64,000 bases of DNA from an uncultured SAR86 cluster bacterium (GTDB lineage Bacteria > Pseudomonadota > Gammaproteobacteria > Magnimaribacterales > AG-339-G14): positions 182,693 through 246,692 of the forward strand of contig CACPDB010000001.1 of assembly GCA_902632605.1 (NCBI GenBank), given 5' to 3'. The translations under genes and the position numbers were made by a program. Under the pieces are notes generated by a model that saw nothing but the letters and a program-made list of their open reading frames with translations, was not told where the DNA came from and searched no databases. Shown piece after piece: positions 1-10,213 of the stretch (position 1 is the first letter of the stretch; every line of letters begins with the position of its first letter).

Positions 1-1
1 T

Positions 2-1225
2 GTCGGTAACTTAGGAACAGATGCGGTAGCAGCAGTTGGTACAGGAGGTCGAATCTTTTTTGTCATTCAATCCATTATGATGGCAATTTCAACAGGAACG
101 ACTGCATTGGTTGCAAGAGCATACGGCGCGAGACGATATCAAGAAGCTAGTCAAGTCTTATACGACTCAATTTTAATAAGTATCTTTTTAAGTTTTATCT
201 CTATCTTTGTTATTTGGGTTGCCGGTGAGGATTTGATGAATCTTTTTGGCTTGGAACTAGAAGCAAAAGATTTAGCTGTTAATTATTTAAAAGTTTTAAT
301 CTTATTTGCTCCAGCTTTTGGAGTTTCAATTGTTCAGGGTGCTGCAATTAGAGCTGCAGGAGATGTGAAGACACCACTTTATTTGGGTTTAATTCAAAAC
401 ATAATAAACATTTTTCTTTTAATAGGATTAGTTAATGGCCGATTTGGATTTCCAGAACTTGGTGTCGTTGGTGCCGCATACGCGGGAGGTATCTCTTTCG
501 CTATCGGTGCAATATTAGGAATTTTAGTATGGATTTCTAAAATCATTACTATTCCTTTGCCAAAACTTGCCAACTTTTCCTTCTCCAGATTTAGAGAATT
601 GATTCATGTATCAACTCCAGCTGGACTAGAACAGGGCGTATTTCAGTTGGGACTTCTTCTCTATTTTTGGATTATTTCCTTATATGGAAATGCACCAATT
701 GCTGCTTACAATGTAGGTATAAATATTTTGATGCTTTCTTTCATGGTCGGTCAAGGCTTTACTGTCGCTGGTGCTACATTAACCGGACAATTTATAGGTG
801 CAAAAAACCCTAAAGAAGCAAAAAGAAGCGGGTGGCGTTCTGCAGGACTAACTATGGTTTCCATGGGAATCTTAGGGATCATTTTAGCTTTAGCATCTCG
901 TCCTATCGCTAGTTTTTTTGTAGATGATCCTGAAGTCATTCGTTTGACGGTTTTATTCGTTTGGCTCTTAGGAATCATGCAACCGCTTATGGCTTTGGAA
1001 TTTGCTTTAGGTGGAGCTTTACGAGGTGCGGGTGATACTAAATCTCCGCTATACATTATTACGATTAGTCTTATTTTCTTCAGACTGACTTTCGCTGGCT
1101 TATTTGTTTGGCTTAATTTCCCAATTGAATACATTTTTGGTAGTCTGATTATCGACTATATCGTTAAAGGAATTCTCTTTACATATCGCTTTGAATCTGG
1201 TCGGTGGATAAAGCTTAAAACCTAG
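2..1225 (+). CDS. MATE family efflux transporter (5' truncated by window edge)
   Basis: Frame open from base 2 (VGNLGTDAVAAVGTGGRIFFVIQSIMM...), multi-TM, MATE-like repeats such as GAAIRAAGDVKTPLYLG and GGALRGAGDTKSPLYI. The listed ORF start at 77 is an internal Met. Confidence 0.9.
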   Translation, partial: VGNLGTDAVAAVGTGGRIFFVIQSIMMAISTGTTALVARAYGARRYQEASQVLYDSILISIFLSFISIFVIWVAGEDLMNLFGLELEAKDLAVNYLKVLILFAPAFGVSIVQGAAIRAAGDVKTPLYLGLIQNIINIFLLIGLVNGRFGFPELGVVGAAYAGGISFAIGAILGILVWISKIITIPLPKLANFSFSRFRELIHVSTPAGLEQGVFQLGLLLYFWIISLYGNAPIAAYNVGINILMLSFMVGQGFTVAGATLTGQFIGAKNPKEAKRSGWRSAGLTMVSMGILGIILALASRPIASFFVDDPEVIRLTVLFVWLLGIMQPLMALEFALGGALRGAGDTKSPLYIITISLIFFRLTFAGLFVWLNFPIEYIFGSLIIDYIVKGILFTYRFESGRWIKLKT

Positions 1226-1276
1226 AGTTTTTTAAAAAATCCGTATATCATCTAAGACATAACTCATTTAGGAGAG

Positions 1277-1292
1277 TTAATTTATAAATTAA
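1277..1292. promoter_or_regulatory. 16-bp perfect AT-only palindrome TTAATTTATAAATTAA just upstream of the proteorhodopsin SD
   Basis: Read directly; lies 20 bp before the ATG at 1312. Function unknown. Confidence 0.5.
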
Positions 1293-1311
1293 ATCACTTT
1301 TGGGAGGATTT

Positions 1312-1998
1312 ATGAGCTATTTAGCTACAAACGATTACGTAGGTATCTCGTTCTGGATTGCGACTGCTATTATGTTAGCGTCGACAGTATTCTTCTTTGT
1401 AGAGAGACAAGACGTATCTGGTAAGTGGAGAACTTCTCTTACCGTTGCAGGTCTTGTTACTGGTATTGCTTTCTGGCATTACCTTTACATGAGAGGAATG
1501 TGGTCAGATATGGGAGCTTCCCCTACGGTATTTAGATACATTGACTGGTTAATCACAGTTCCACTTCAAATCATTGAGTTTTACTTGATTGTTGCAGCTG
1601 TTACAGCGGTAAGCGCAGGAATATTCTGGCGTTTACTAATTGCATCAATAGTAATGCTTGTTGGTGGCTATCTTGGTGAAACAGGACTATGGGCACCTTC
1701 AGTAGGTTTTGCTGTAGGAATGATTGCTTGGGTATACATCATCTATGAAATATTTCTTGGTGAAACTGCCGCAGCCAATGCCTCTAGCGGGAACTCTGCG
1801 AGTCAAAGCGCATTTAACACAATTAAATGGATTGTAACTGTAGGTTGGGCAATTTACCCAGTTGGTTACGCGCTTGGCTACTTCGCTGGCGGAGTTAACA
1901 ACGAAGCATTAAACATTGTTTATAACCTTGCTGACTTGATCAACAAAACAGCATTCGGTTTAGCAATTTGGGCAGCTGCTAAAGCAGACTCAGCTTAG
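1312..1998 (+). CDS. Proteorhodopsin, proton-pump type, blue-tuned (Q at position 105 equivalent)
   Basis: RYIDWLITVPLQIIEF gives D97/T101/Q105/E108 equivalents; retinal Lys in LADLINKTAFGLAIW. ATG at 1312 is preceded by SD TGGGAGG, so the listed TTG at 1300 is probably not the start. Confidence 0.97.
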   Translation: MSYLATNDYVGISFWIATAIMLASTVFFFVERQDVSGKWRTSLTVAGLVTGIAFWHYLYMRGMWSDMGASPTVFRYIDWLITVPLQIIEFYLIVAAVTAVSAGIFWRLLIASIVMLVGGYLGETGLWAPSVGFAVGMIAWVYIIYEIFLGETAAANASSGNSASQSAFNTIKWIVTVGWAIYPVGYALGYFAGGVNNEALNIVYNLADLINKTAFGLAIWAAAKADSA

Positions 1999-2014
1999 TA
2001 TCAGCCGGATAAAG

Positions 2015-2049
2015 AAAAACCCTAGCTTTTTCAAGCTAGGGTTTTTTTT
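2015..2049 (+). terminator. Rho-independent terminator after proteorhodopsin
   Basis: aaaaaCCCTAGCTT-tttc-AAGCTAGGGtttttttt: 9-bp perfect stem (2020-2028 / 2033-2041) plus U-tract. Confidence 0.93.
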
Positions 2050-2160
2050 ATGAGCCCCTTGCACATGTCTCCCCCAAGAGCACAAGGGACAAGACAAAAT
2101 CATATAAAATTCTTTCTCAACGGTCAAAAGAAAATAAAAAAAATTATAAGGAGAAAATCA

Positions 2161-2898
2161 TTAGAGAATGGCATCAAAAGTTTCACTGATACTGGCATTG
2201 ATGACTAAATCTGCAAATTGATCCATTTCGGTAGGCTCATTATTTAAGATGACAAACTTAGCACCGCTTTGCTTTCCAAGCAAAGGAATTGTTGCGGCAG
2301 GATAAACTACAAGAGATGAACCTACTGCAATCATAAGATCGCAATTGGCTGCCTCATTTTGAGCGCGCATCATTTCTTTTTCTGGCATAGGTTGCCCAAA
2401 GGATATCGTTGCTGTTTTTATAAACCCTTTGCAATCCTCGCAAGAAGGCGGCTCCTGATTTTCCTTAAAAGCTTGATGTATAGGTTCAAGGTTAAATTTT
2501 TTTTCACAGTTCAGGCATACTGCATATGTTGCATTGCCGTGAATTTCGGTAACTTGATTATTTGATAGACCAGCAGCTTGATGTAAGTTATCAACATTTT
2601 GGGTAACGCAATGACCGTTTTCTTTTTCCCGAATAATTTTTGCAATTGCTTTGTGTCCCTTATTGGGCTCAAATTGAGAGAAATTACTTTTGAAATTTAT
2701 ACTTTGTTCCCAATATTTTCTTCTCATGTCATCGGATGACATGAAATCTTGAAAATAAATTGGTGTATTTTTTTTCCAAAAACCATTTGGTCCTCTAAAA
2801 TCGGGAATACCAGAATCGGTACTTATTCCAGCGCCTGTAAAAAATACTGGATATGATGAGTTCTCTATGAGCTTTTTAAATTCTGTAAGATTCGTCAT
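2161..2898 (-). CDS. cobB: Sir2 family NAD-dependent protein deacylase
   Basis: GAGISTDSGIPDFRG, TQNVDNLHQAAG, HGN, CxxC...CxxC zinc ligands (CLNCEKKF...CEDC). Confidence 0.93.
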   Translation of the reverse strand: MTNLTEFKKLIENSSYPVFFTGAGISTDSGIPDFRGPNGFWKKNTPIYFQDFMSSDDMRRKYWEQSINFKSNFSQFEPNKGHKAIAKIIREKENGHCVTQNVDNLHQAAGLSNNQVTEIHGNATYAVCLNCEKKFNLEPIHQAFKENQEPPSCEDCKGFIKTATISFGQPMPEKEMMRAQNEAANCDLMIAVGSSLVVYPAATIPLLGKQSGAKFVILNNEPTEMDQFADLVINASISETFDAIL

Positions 2899-2990
2899 AA
2901 AATAAAACTTTCATCTAGATTTTAAATTTTTCTTAAAAAAAATTCTATCAAACTTGAAATAACTTATTTCTCAGAGTAAATTGAATTTTT

Positions 2991-3066
2991 GCGAGTATAG
3001 CTCAGCTGGTAGAGCGCGACCTTGCCAAGGTCGAGGCCACGGGTTCGAACCCCGTTACTCGCTCCA
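2991..3066 (+). tRNA. tRNA-Gly(GCC)
   Basis: Cloverleaf: acceptor GCGAGTA/TACTCGC, anticodon loop TTGCCAA, GGTTCGAACC T-arm, encoded CCA. Confidence 0.95.
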
Positions 3067-3158
3067 TTTCAAAGCTTACGAATTTTTATTTGTCTTAGGA
3101 CAAGCTAAAGTCAGGGGTACTGTTCAGATGTATATTAATCCGATAGCAATTAAATAGA

Positions 3159-3800
3159 TTAGATTTGGTCAGCAAATTCGTGATTCTTATCACGATGTCC
3201 GGCTTCATCAGCTCTGACAGCAATAATTACATCTCGGAGAGTTGCTTCAGATCCTAGACTCCAATATTCAATGGCAATTTGAGGAGCTGGGCGATTTAAA
3301 ATCTTACCATTATCTATTTCAGCTAAGTATTCTGAATAAGACATAACTGCTTCTTCTTCAAAGTAACCAATCATTCTGTGAGCAGTTTTTTTGAAAAAGA
3401 TGTAGAGAAGTGTATAAAAAATTCCAAAAGAAATTTGCGCCAGAAGAATCAAGAACCTTTCCAGCTTTGAGGGTTTGGCAATCTCAATAAAAGTCATTAA
3501 ATGCATCCTTTCATTTTCTGCCTCGTCTAGAAGTTCCTTAATCATGCCATTGTCATCTTTCATGTTTCTAAGTGACCTTAGGTGATGCACAACACCTGCT
3601 ACCATACCAGGCACACCCGCAACGGTTTCCAATACAACGGCACGATGACCATATCTTTTACGAAATAGGGTGTCAGCAAAGAATCTTAAAGATTTAGTTA
3701 TAAAAAGCGCGAACGAATCGCTGAAACTCTGAGGGGGAGTATGAAGCTGAGCTCCAACTGATTCGTTCGATACAAATTTATTATTATCTGTATTTAGCAT
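3159..3800 (-). CDS. Alternative oxidase (AOX, di-iron quinol oxidase)
   Basis: Di-iron motifs LETVAGVPGMV, NERMHL, YFEEEAV, RADEAGHRDKNH. Confidence 0.93.
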   Translation of the reverse strand: MLNTDNNKFVSNESVGAQLHTPPQSFSDSFALFITKSLRFFADTLFRKRYGHRAVVLETVAGVPGMVAGVVHHLRSLRNMKDDNGMIKELLDEAENERMHLMTFIEIAKPSKLERFLILLAQISFGIFYTLLYIFFKKTAHRMIGYFEEEAVMSYSEYLAEIDNGKILNRPAPQIAIEYWSLGSEATLRDVIIAVRADEAGHRDKNHEFADQI

Positions 3801-3910
3801 GTAAGTAATATATATTCTCCTGAGTTATATTAAATATTTCAAACCTAATTATTAGATATATATAGCTTTTTTGCATAAGTGCTAAAGTTTGAAGAAAAGC
3901 AGAGGTAAAG

Positions 3911-4720
3911 ATGAATTCATTGAAAACTGAAATAAAAGAAAAGGGAGTCTTTGTGATTACCTTGAATAGACCTAAAGTCTTAAATAGTCTTAATAAGGAA
4001 ATCATAGATGAACTACTTGAAGCATTTGATAAAGCATATGATGACCAATCAATCAGAACTGTTGTGCTTACTGGAGAAGGTAGGGGATTTTGCAGCGGAG
4101 CTGATCTTGCGGGTGGTGGATGGCCCAGTAATCCAAAATGGTCTCCCGGGGAATCAACGGCGAATGCCATGGAAATCGGCTTTAACCCCTTGGTTAGAAA
4201 AATTGTAAATTGTCCAAAACCTGTAGTGAATGCGATTAACGGTATTGCTGCTGGAGGTGGCGTAGGCTTGGCTCTCTGTGGAGATTTAATTCTAGCTGCT
4301 GATTCGGCGAAGTTTAAGTTGGTATTTGGTCCTCAACTAGGCATCATTTCTGATGTAGGAGCCTCGTGGTTAGTGCCTAATCTTTTGGGTCGAGCCAAAG
4401 CCAATGGTATGGCTTTATTAGGCGAGGATATCAGTGCTTCTCAAGCAGAAGCTTGGGGATTGATTTGGAAAGTTATTCCTGAAAAAGATCTGTTGGATGA
4501 AGCTTGTAAATTTGCGGGTCAAATGGCAGACGGGGCTATTACCGGCTTGAAAGCCATTGTAAAGGCTCATGATAACGCTCTTCAAGTATCGTTATCCGAT
4601 CAATTGGATTACGAGAGAGATACACAACGCATTTTATGCGACGGAGAGGTTTTTAAAGAAGGTGTTCAAGCTTTTTTAGAAAAAAGAAAACCAAATTTCA
4701 GAGATATTGAAGAAGTTTAG
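3911..4720 (+). CDS. Enoyl-CoA hydratase/isomerase family protein
   Basis: Crotonase fold motifs: LTGEGRGFCSGADL, NGIAAGGGVGLALCGDLILAAD. Confidence 0.9.
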   Translation: MNSLKTEIKEKGVFVITLNRPKVLNSLNKEIIDELLEAFDKAYDDQSIRTVVLTGEGRGFCSGADLAGGGWPSNPKWSPGESTANAMEIGFNPLVRKIVNCPKPVVNAINGIAAGGGVGLALCGDLILAADSAKFKLVFGPQLGIISDVGASWLVPNLLGRAKANGMALLGEDISASQAEAWGLIWKVIPEKDLLDEACKFAGQMADGAITGLKAIVKAHDNALQVSLSDQLDYERDTQRILCDGEVFKEGVQAFLEKRKPNFRDIEEV

Positions 4721-4726
4721 CTGTGG

Positions 4727-5857
4727 CTAATTAGAATTGAGTCTTTCTAAAAGATTTGTATAAATTCCTTTAAGTGTTTCTAAGTCTTGAAGACTTACAT
4801 TCTCATCGGTTTTGTGAATGGTTTCGTTTAATGGACCAAGTTCTACAATCTCTGAACCCATAACCTGTAAGAAGCGTCCATCAGAAGTGCCGCCACCATT
4901 GTTAATTATTGGCTCATAGCCAGTAATGGATTTAACTGAGTCAACAATCTGTTCGATAAAATATTTTTTTTCAGTTAGATAAGGTAGACCGCTTAACACC
5001 CATTCAATCTCATATTTAAGATTAAGTTTTTTAAGAACAGCCTCAAAGGTTTCTTTTAGATAAGCTTCATTAGATTCTGAACAAAATCTAAAATTAAACA
5101 TCATCTCTAGAGCCCCGGGCACGACATTGGTTGCTCCAGTTCCAGATTTGATATTGGAAATTTGAAAAGATGTAGGCTGAAAATGTGTATTACCTTCATC
5201 CCAAGTAATGCTTTCTAGTTCAGAGATTAATTTGGCAGAAGTAAAAATAGGATTTTCGACCTTTTCGGGATAGGCAACATGACCTTGCTTCCCTATAACT
5301 TTTAATGTTCCGCTTAACGAACCACGTCTACCTATTCTGATGGTATCACCAACTTTTTTGTTTGAAGACGGTTCACCAACCAAACAGAAGTCAATGTGCT
5401 CTCCATTGTCCATAAATTTTTTAATGATTACATCAATTTTGCCATCTTCAGGCTCACCTTCTTCGTTGGATGTTAAGAGCACTGCCAATCTATAGTTCAA
5501 AGTGGGATTGGTGCTTAAGAACTCCTTTAAAGCCAGAAGGTAAGCAGCAATGTTTCCTTTCATGTCCGCAGTACCCCGTCCATACATATGTCCATCTATG
5601 GTAACTGCTGAAAAGGGCGGTTGACTCCAATTTTCAACTGGCCCAGTTGGAACTACATCGGTATGCCCTAAGAAACACATTAAAGGACCTTCATTTCCAA
5701 GAACTGCGTAGAGATTTTCCACATTGTCGTAATTAATGCGTTCGCATCTGAAGCCCAAATCTTCTAAAAATGGCTCGATTAGATCAAAGCAGCCTTCATC
5801 TTTAGGCGTGATCGATTCAATTTTAATTAGGTCTTTGAGTAAACTTTCTATTTCCAT
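4727..5857 (-). CDS. dapE: Succinyl-diaminopimelate desuccinylase
   Basis: M20 family; FLGHTDVVPTGPVENW, GRGTADMKGNIAAY, NEEGEP, NNGGGTSDGRF. Confidence 0.92.
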   Translation of the reverse strand: MEIESLLKDLIKIESITPKDEGCFDLIEPFLEDLGFRCERINYDNVENLYAVLGNEGPLMCFLGHTDVVPTGPVENWSQPPFSAVTIDGHMYGRGTADMKGNIAAYLLALKEFLSTNPTLNYRLAVLLTSNEEGEPEDGKIDVIIKKFMDNGEHIDFCLVGEPSSNKKVGDTIRIGRRGSLSGTLKVIGKQGHVAYPEKVENPIFTSAKLISELESITWDEGNTHFQPTSFQISNIKSGTGATNVVPGALEMMFNFRFCSESNEAYLKETFEAVLKKLNLKYEIEWVLSGLPYLTEKKYFIEQIVDSVKSITGYEPIINNGGGTSDGRFLQVMGSEIVELGPLNETIHKTDENVSLQDLETLKGIYTNLLERLNSN

Positions 5858-5952
5858 CTGACGCTATTATAAGTTGATTAACAAACTTGTTTTAAATTTT
5901 ATTACTGCTGCTAAAATCATTCTTTTAATAGAACAAAATCATAGGAATCAAT

Positions 5953-8109
5953 ATGACAATTCGTATCCAAAGAGGCGATCTTCAAGTTAGTGAAGAATTA
6001 GACAAATTAATAAGTGAAAAAGTTTGTGTAAACATTGATGTTGAGCCTGAGCAATTCTGGAATTCTTTCAATGAAGTTGTTAAAGAATTTACCCCCAGAA
6101 ATAAAGCTTTGCTTGCAGAAAGAGAGGAACTACAAACCAAAATAGACAATTGGCATAAAGAAAATAAAGAGTTTGATAAAGAAACATATAAGTCCTTTTT
6201 AAAAGAAATTGGATATTGGGTTGATACCAATGAAGACTTTAAAATAGAAACAACCAATGTAGATGCCGAAATATCTACTATCGCAGGGGCACAACTTGTA
6301 GTGCCAGTCATGAATGCAAGATTTGCTTTAAATGCTGCTAATGCCAGATGGGGCAGTCTTTATGATGCTTTGTACGGTACGGATATGATCTCAGAAGATG
6401 AGGGCGCTGAACGCGGGGGTGCTTATAATCCTGTTAGAGGAGATAAAGTCATTGAGTTCTCTAAAAACTTTATGAATGAGAACTTTCCCTTAAGCAATGG
6501 TACTTATCAAGAAATTGCTGCATTTCAAATTAATGATGGTAATTTGGAAATAACGCTTAAAGATCAAACCAAAGTGACTTTGGCAGATAACGAAAAATTT
6601 GTTGGCTACTCTGGAGATGTTGAAAATCCTACAGGCATTTTGATGAAAAACAACAATCTTCACGTTGAAGTCCAAATTGATCGTGATGACTCGGTCGGCA
6701 AAGATGACTTAGCTGGTATTAAAGACATCTTGGTTGAGTCAGCAGTAACCACCATTCAAGATTGCGAAGATTCAGTTGCTGCCGTTGATGGTGAAGACAA
6801 AGCAACTGTTTACAGAAATTGGCTTGGTTTGATGCAAGGTAACCTGGAGGAAACTTTTGATAAAGGTGGAAAAGCCATGACCCGAAAGCTTAATCCTGAT
6901 CGAGACTATTCAAATCCTGAAGGTGCAGAATTCACTTTGCCAGGCAGAAGTACAATGTTGGTTAGAAATGTTGGGCACTTAATGACTACTCCTGCCATTT
7001 TGGATGCTGAAGGTAATGAGATTTTTGAAGGAATCATGGATGCTATGTTTACCATCACCATTGCCAAACATGATTTACTAAGCAATGGTGCTTTTAAAAA
7101 TAGTCGTACTGGAAGCATTTATATTGTTAAACCCAAAATGCATGGTCCAAAAGAAGTGCAGTTAACATGCGATTTATTTGCGGCTGTGGAGAAAGCAGTA
7201 GGACTCGCACCATTAACAGCAAAGATTGGCATCATGGACGAGGAGCGTCGTACGACAGTCAATTTAAAAGAATGCATAAAGGTTGCTAAAGATCGAGTTA
7301 TCTTTATTAACACCGGCTTTTTAGATCGAACTGGCGATGAGATTCATACTTCCATGGAAGCAGGCCCAATGATAAGAAAAGCGCAAATGAAACAAGAGCC
7401 TTGGATACTGGCTTACGAAGATTGGAATGTAGACAAGGGATTGCAAACTGGTTTTAAAGGTAAAGCGCAAATTGGAAAAGGGATGTGGGCTATGCCGGAT
7501 GAAATGCTCAGTATGTATGAAAATAAAACCGTGCATCCAAAAGCAGGCGCCAATTGCGCTTGGGTGCCTTCGCCTACGGCTGCAACATTACATGCGCTGC
7601 ATTATCATCAAATCAGCGTACCGAGTGTTCAGGAAGAGTTGCAAAAAAGAAAAGAAGCAAACATGGATGAAATTTTGGAAATTCCTCTTTTAAAAGAGGA
7701 GTTATCAGCTGAGGAAATCCAAGCTGAGCTAGATAACAATGCTCAAGGAATTTTGGGTTATGTAGTTCGTTGGATTGATCAAGGTGTGGGATGTTCCAAA
7801 GTTCCAGATATCAATAATGTTGGTTTAATGGAAGATCGTGCAACTTGTCGAATTTCTAGTCAACATATTGCAAATTGGTTGCATCATGGTTTGTGTGATG
7901 AAACACAAGTTTTAGAGACCATGAAAAAAATGGCTGTCATAGTTGATGGACAAAATTCTGGTGATCCAGAATATGAAAACATGGCGCCTAATTATGATGG
8001 GGATGCTTTTCAAGCTGCTTGCGACTTGGTTCTTAAAGGCCGCATACAACCTAGTGGTTATACTGAGCCAATTCTGCACGCACAACGATTGGTTAAAAAA
8101 GCCCACTAA
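5953..8109 (+). CDS. glcB: Malate synthase G
   Basis: 718 aa; [56 protein letters not shown]. Confidence 0.95.
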   Translation: MTIRIQRGDLQVSEELDKLISEKVCVNIDVEPEQFWNSFNEVVKEFTPRNKALLAEREELQTKIDNWHKENKEFDKETYKSFLKEIGYWVDTNEDFKIETTNVDAEISTIAGAQLVVPVMNARFALNAANARWGSLYDALYGTDMISEDEGAERGGAYNPVRGDKVIEFSKNFMNENFPLSNGTYQEIAAFQINDGNLEITLKDQTKVTLADNEKFVGYSGDVENPTGILMKNNNLHVEVQIDRDDSVGKDDLAGIKDILVESAVTTIQDCEDSVAAVDGEDKATVYRNWLGLMQGNLEETFDKGGKAMTRKLNPDRDYSNPEGAEFTLPGRSTMLVRNVGHLMTTPAILDAEGNEIFEGIMDAMFTITIAKHDLLSNGAFKNSRTGSIYIVKPKMHGPKEVQLTCDLFAAVEKAVGLAPLTAKIGIMDEERRTTVNLKECIKVAKDRVIFINTGFLDRTGDEIHTSMEAGPMIRKAQMKQEPWILAYEDWNVDKGLQTGFKGKAQIGKGMWAMPDEMLSMYENKTVHPKAGANCAWVPSPTAATLHALHYHQISVPSVQEELQKRKEANMDEILEIPLLKEELSAEEIQAELDNNAQGILGYVVRWIDQGVGCSKVPDINNVGLMEDRATCRISSQHIANWLHHGLCDETQVLETMKKMAVIVDGQNSGDPEYENMAPNYDGDAFQAACDLVLKGRIQPSGYTEPILHAQRLVKKAH

Positions 8110-8115
8110 AGCAAG

Positions 8116-9129
8116 ATGAGCAATCTTTCTCAAGCAGATTGGTTGGCTCAAATATCTGAAGAGATCATTGATCCAAAGCAAAGGATAATTGATCCACATC
8201 ATCATCTTTGGCCTGGTGCCTCAAAAGAAACTCAATATCTGTTAAATGATCTTTGGGCTGATACCGGCTCGGGACATAACGTGACGAATACGGTTTTTAT
8301 CGACTGCAGTCAGTGTTATTGGAATTTAGAAGATGCAGCGTTGAATCCAGTAGGGGAGACGGAATTTGTCAAAGAATTGGCAGATGCATCTAAAGCAGAT
8401 CCAAATCAAGCAACCATTTCAGGAATCGTAGGACATGTTGACATGTTATTGGGCTTTGAAGCAGAACGAATTCTGGAAAAGCATTTGGAAGTTGGACAGG
8501 AATTATTCAAAGGTATTCGGCATGCTGGTGGTTGGGATCCACATTCTAATGTTCGTAACTCACATCATGATGCTTGCGAAGGTTTGTATCTCTTGCCAAA
8601 TTTTTTAGATGGATTGCAGACTCTATCCAAATTGGGCTATGTTTTCGAAGCTTGGCAGTATCACCATCAAATTCCGCAAATCACTGAGCTAGCTAAAAAA
8701 TTTCCAGATCTCATTATCATCTTGAATCACTTTAGCGGTCCCTTAGGTATCGGTCCCTATGAAAACAAACACTCTGAAATTTTTCCCACATGGCAAAAAG
8801 ATTTGAAAGAGCTAAGTCAACACGAAAATGTTTATGCCAAACTTGGCGGGTTAGCTATGCCAGTAAACGGTTTTGGCTTTCACACGCAGATAATACCACC
8901 AACATCTGATGAGTTTGTAAGTAAACAAAAAGCTTATTATGAAACAGCGCTTGACTTTTTCACGCCCACAAGATGTATGTTTGAAAGCAATTTTCCAGTC
9001 GACAAAGCTTCCATTTCTTATTCAGTTCTATGGAATGCCTTTAAAAAAATAGCGAGAGACTATAGTTCTGCTGAAAAAGATCAGCTCTTTTATCAAACGG
9101 CTGCAAAGGTTTATCGAATTACTGATTGA
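8116..9129 (+). CDS. Amidohydrolase family (TIM-barrel metal-dependent hydrolase)
   Basis: IIDPHHHLWPG N-terminal metal motif, GIRHAGGWDPH, ILNHFSGP, MFESNFPVD. Confidence 0.85.
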   Translation: MSNLSQADWLAQISEEIIDPKQRIIDPHHHLWPGASKETQYLLNDLWADTGSGHNVTNTVFIDCSQCYWNLEDAALNPVGETEFVKELADASKADPNQATISGIVGHVDMLLGFEAERILEKHLEVGQELFKGIRHAGGWDPHSNVRNSHHDACEGLYLLPNFLDGLQTLSKLGYVFEAWQYHHQIPQITELAKKFPDLIIILNHFSGPLGIGPYENKHSEIFPTWQKDLKELSQHENVYAKLGGLAMPVNGFGFHTQIIPPTSDEFVSKQKAYYETALDFFTPTRCMFESNFPVDKASISYSVLWNAFKKIARDYSSAEKDQLFYQTAAKVYRITD

Positions 9130-10213
9130 AGCCTTGAATTTCGGCTGCTTCTTCGCGAATCAATTCCGGACCGCCTAAAAGCTGACGGTTTAGACCAATT
9201 CTCTTGAACCAGTAATGCAGTCCTAAAAGATCGGTAAAGCCCATACCACCATGCACTTCGGTGGCTTTTTTGGAAACCATTTTTGCGACTTCAGAAATAT
9301 GCGATTTTGCTTGACAAGCTTGCAGACGAGCTTCATCTGGCTCGTGATCGAAAGAATGCGCTGCCTGCCACAGCATGGCATAACAAGGCTCCAAGTCTGA
9401 AGCCATTTCAGCACACATATGTTTCACTGCCTGAAATGAGCCAATTACTCGATTGAATTGTTTTCGTTCTTTAGCATAAGAAACTGCTTTTTCGATCATA
9501 GTCTCAGAAGCACCTAAGCTATCTGCAGCAAAAATTATTCGTCCAGCATCTAAGACTTTTTTTGCAATCTCAGGATTGTTTTCTGAACCAGGTAAGACTT
9601 CAGCAGCTACGTTTTTTAAATTTAATTCCAAATAGGATCTGGTTTTATCAACGGAGGTAAGCTTGGTGATTTCAAGACCTTTATCTTTTGGATCTACCAA
9701 AAACAAAACACCTCCTTTATTGGATAGCAGAAAATAATCTGCTTCATCACCATCGATGACAAACAAAGCTTTTCCGTTTGCCTTACCACTTGCCAAATCA
9801 ATTCCTGCATCCTCTCTAGCTGCTACATACTCACTCAAACCTACTCCAAATTTAGTTTCATTGGACACGATTTGTGGCAAGTATTTAGCTTTTTGCTCAT
9901 CAGAACCTGCTAGGTTAATTGCAATTGGTGCCATCACATAAGCACCCGCAAACGGAATAGGTCCTACTCCAGAACCCAAACCTTGTGCTACTGCAACAGC
10001 GGATAATAGGCCTGCTCCCAAACCACCATGTTCTTCAGGAACTAAAAGAGCATTAATACCTAAATTAATAAGTCCACTATAGATTTCTTTTGCTAATGCC
10101 TCATCTTCGCCGTTGGCAATTTTTCTGATTTCATCAACAGTTACATTGTCAGCTAAAAACTTTTTAACGTAATCTTGAAATTGTTCTTGTTCTTCTGATA
10201 ATCCAAAAAACAT
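9119..10213 (-). CDS. Acyl-CoA dehydrogenase (small ACAD, 364 aa)
   Basis: ACAD family: EEHGGLGAGLLS, YAKERKQFNRVIGSFQAVKHMCAEM, EVHGGMGFTD. Confidence 0.9.
   Translation of the reverse strand: MFFGLSEEQEQFQDYVKKFLADNVTVDEIRKIANGEDEALAKEIYSGLINLGINALLVPEEHGGLGAGLLSAVAVAQGLGSGVGPIPFAGAYVMAPIAINLAGSDEQKAKYLPQIVSNETKFGVGLSEYVAAREDAGIDLASGKANGKALFVIDGDEADYFLLSNKGGVLFLVDPKDKGLEITKLTSVDKTRSYLELNLKNVAAEVLPGSENNPEIAKKVLDAGRIIFAADSLGASETMIEKAVSYAKERKQFNRVIGSFQAVKHMCAEMASDLEPCYAMLWQAAHSFDHEPDEARLQACQAKSHISEVAKMVSKKATEVHGGMGFTDLLGLHYWFKRIGLNRQLLGGPELIREEAAEIQGFNQ

Noticed and set aside
751-1134. 127-aa antisense ORF in the MATE gene
   Set aside because: Antisense shadow of a well-supported transporter gene.
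2055-2092. CCCTTG...CAAGGG inverted repeat between proteorhodopsin and sir2 as a possible sRNA or reverse terminator
   Set aside because: Only 6-bp arms and no U-tract in a suitable position.
3784-4170. 128-aa ORF antisense to the 5' end of an enoyl-CoA hydratase
   Set aside because: Overlaps two well-supported genes and shows no recognisable domain.
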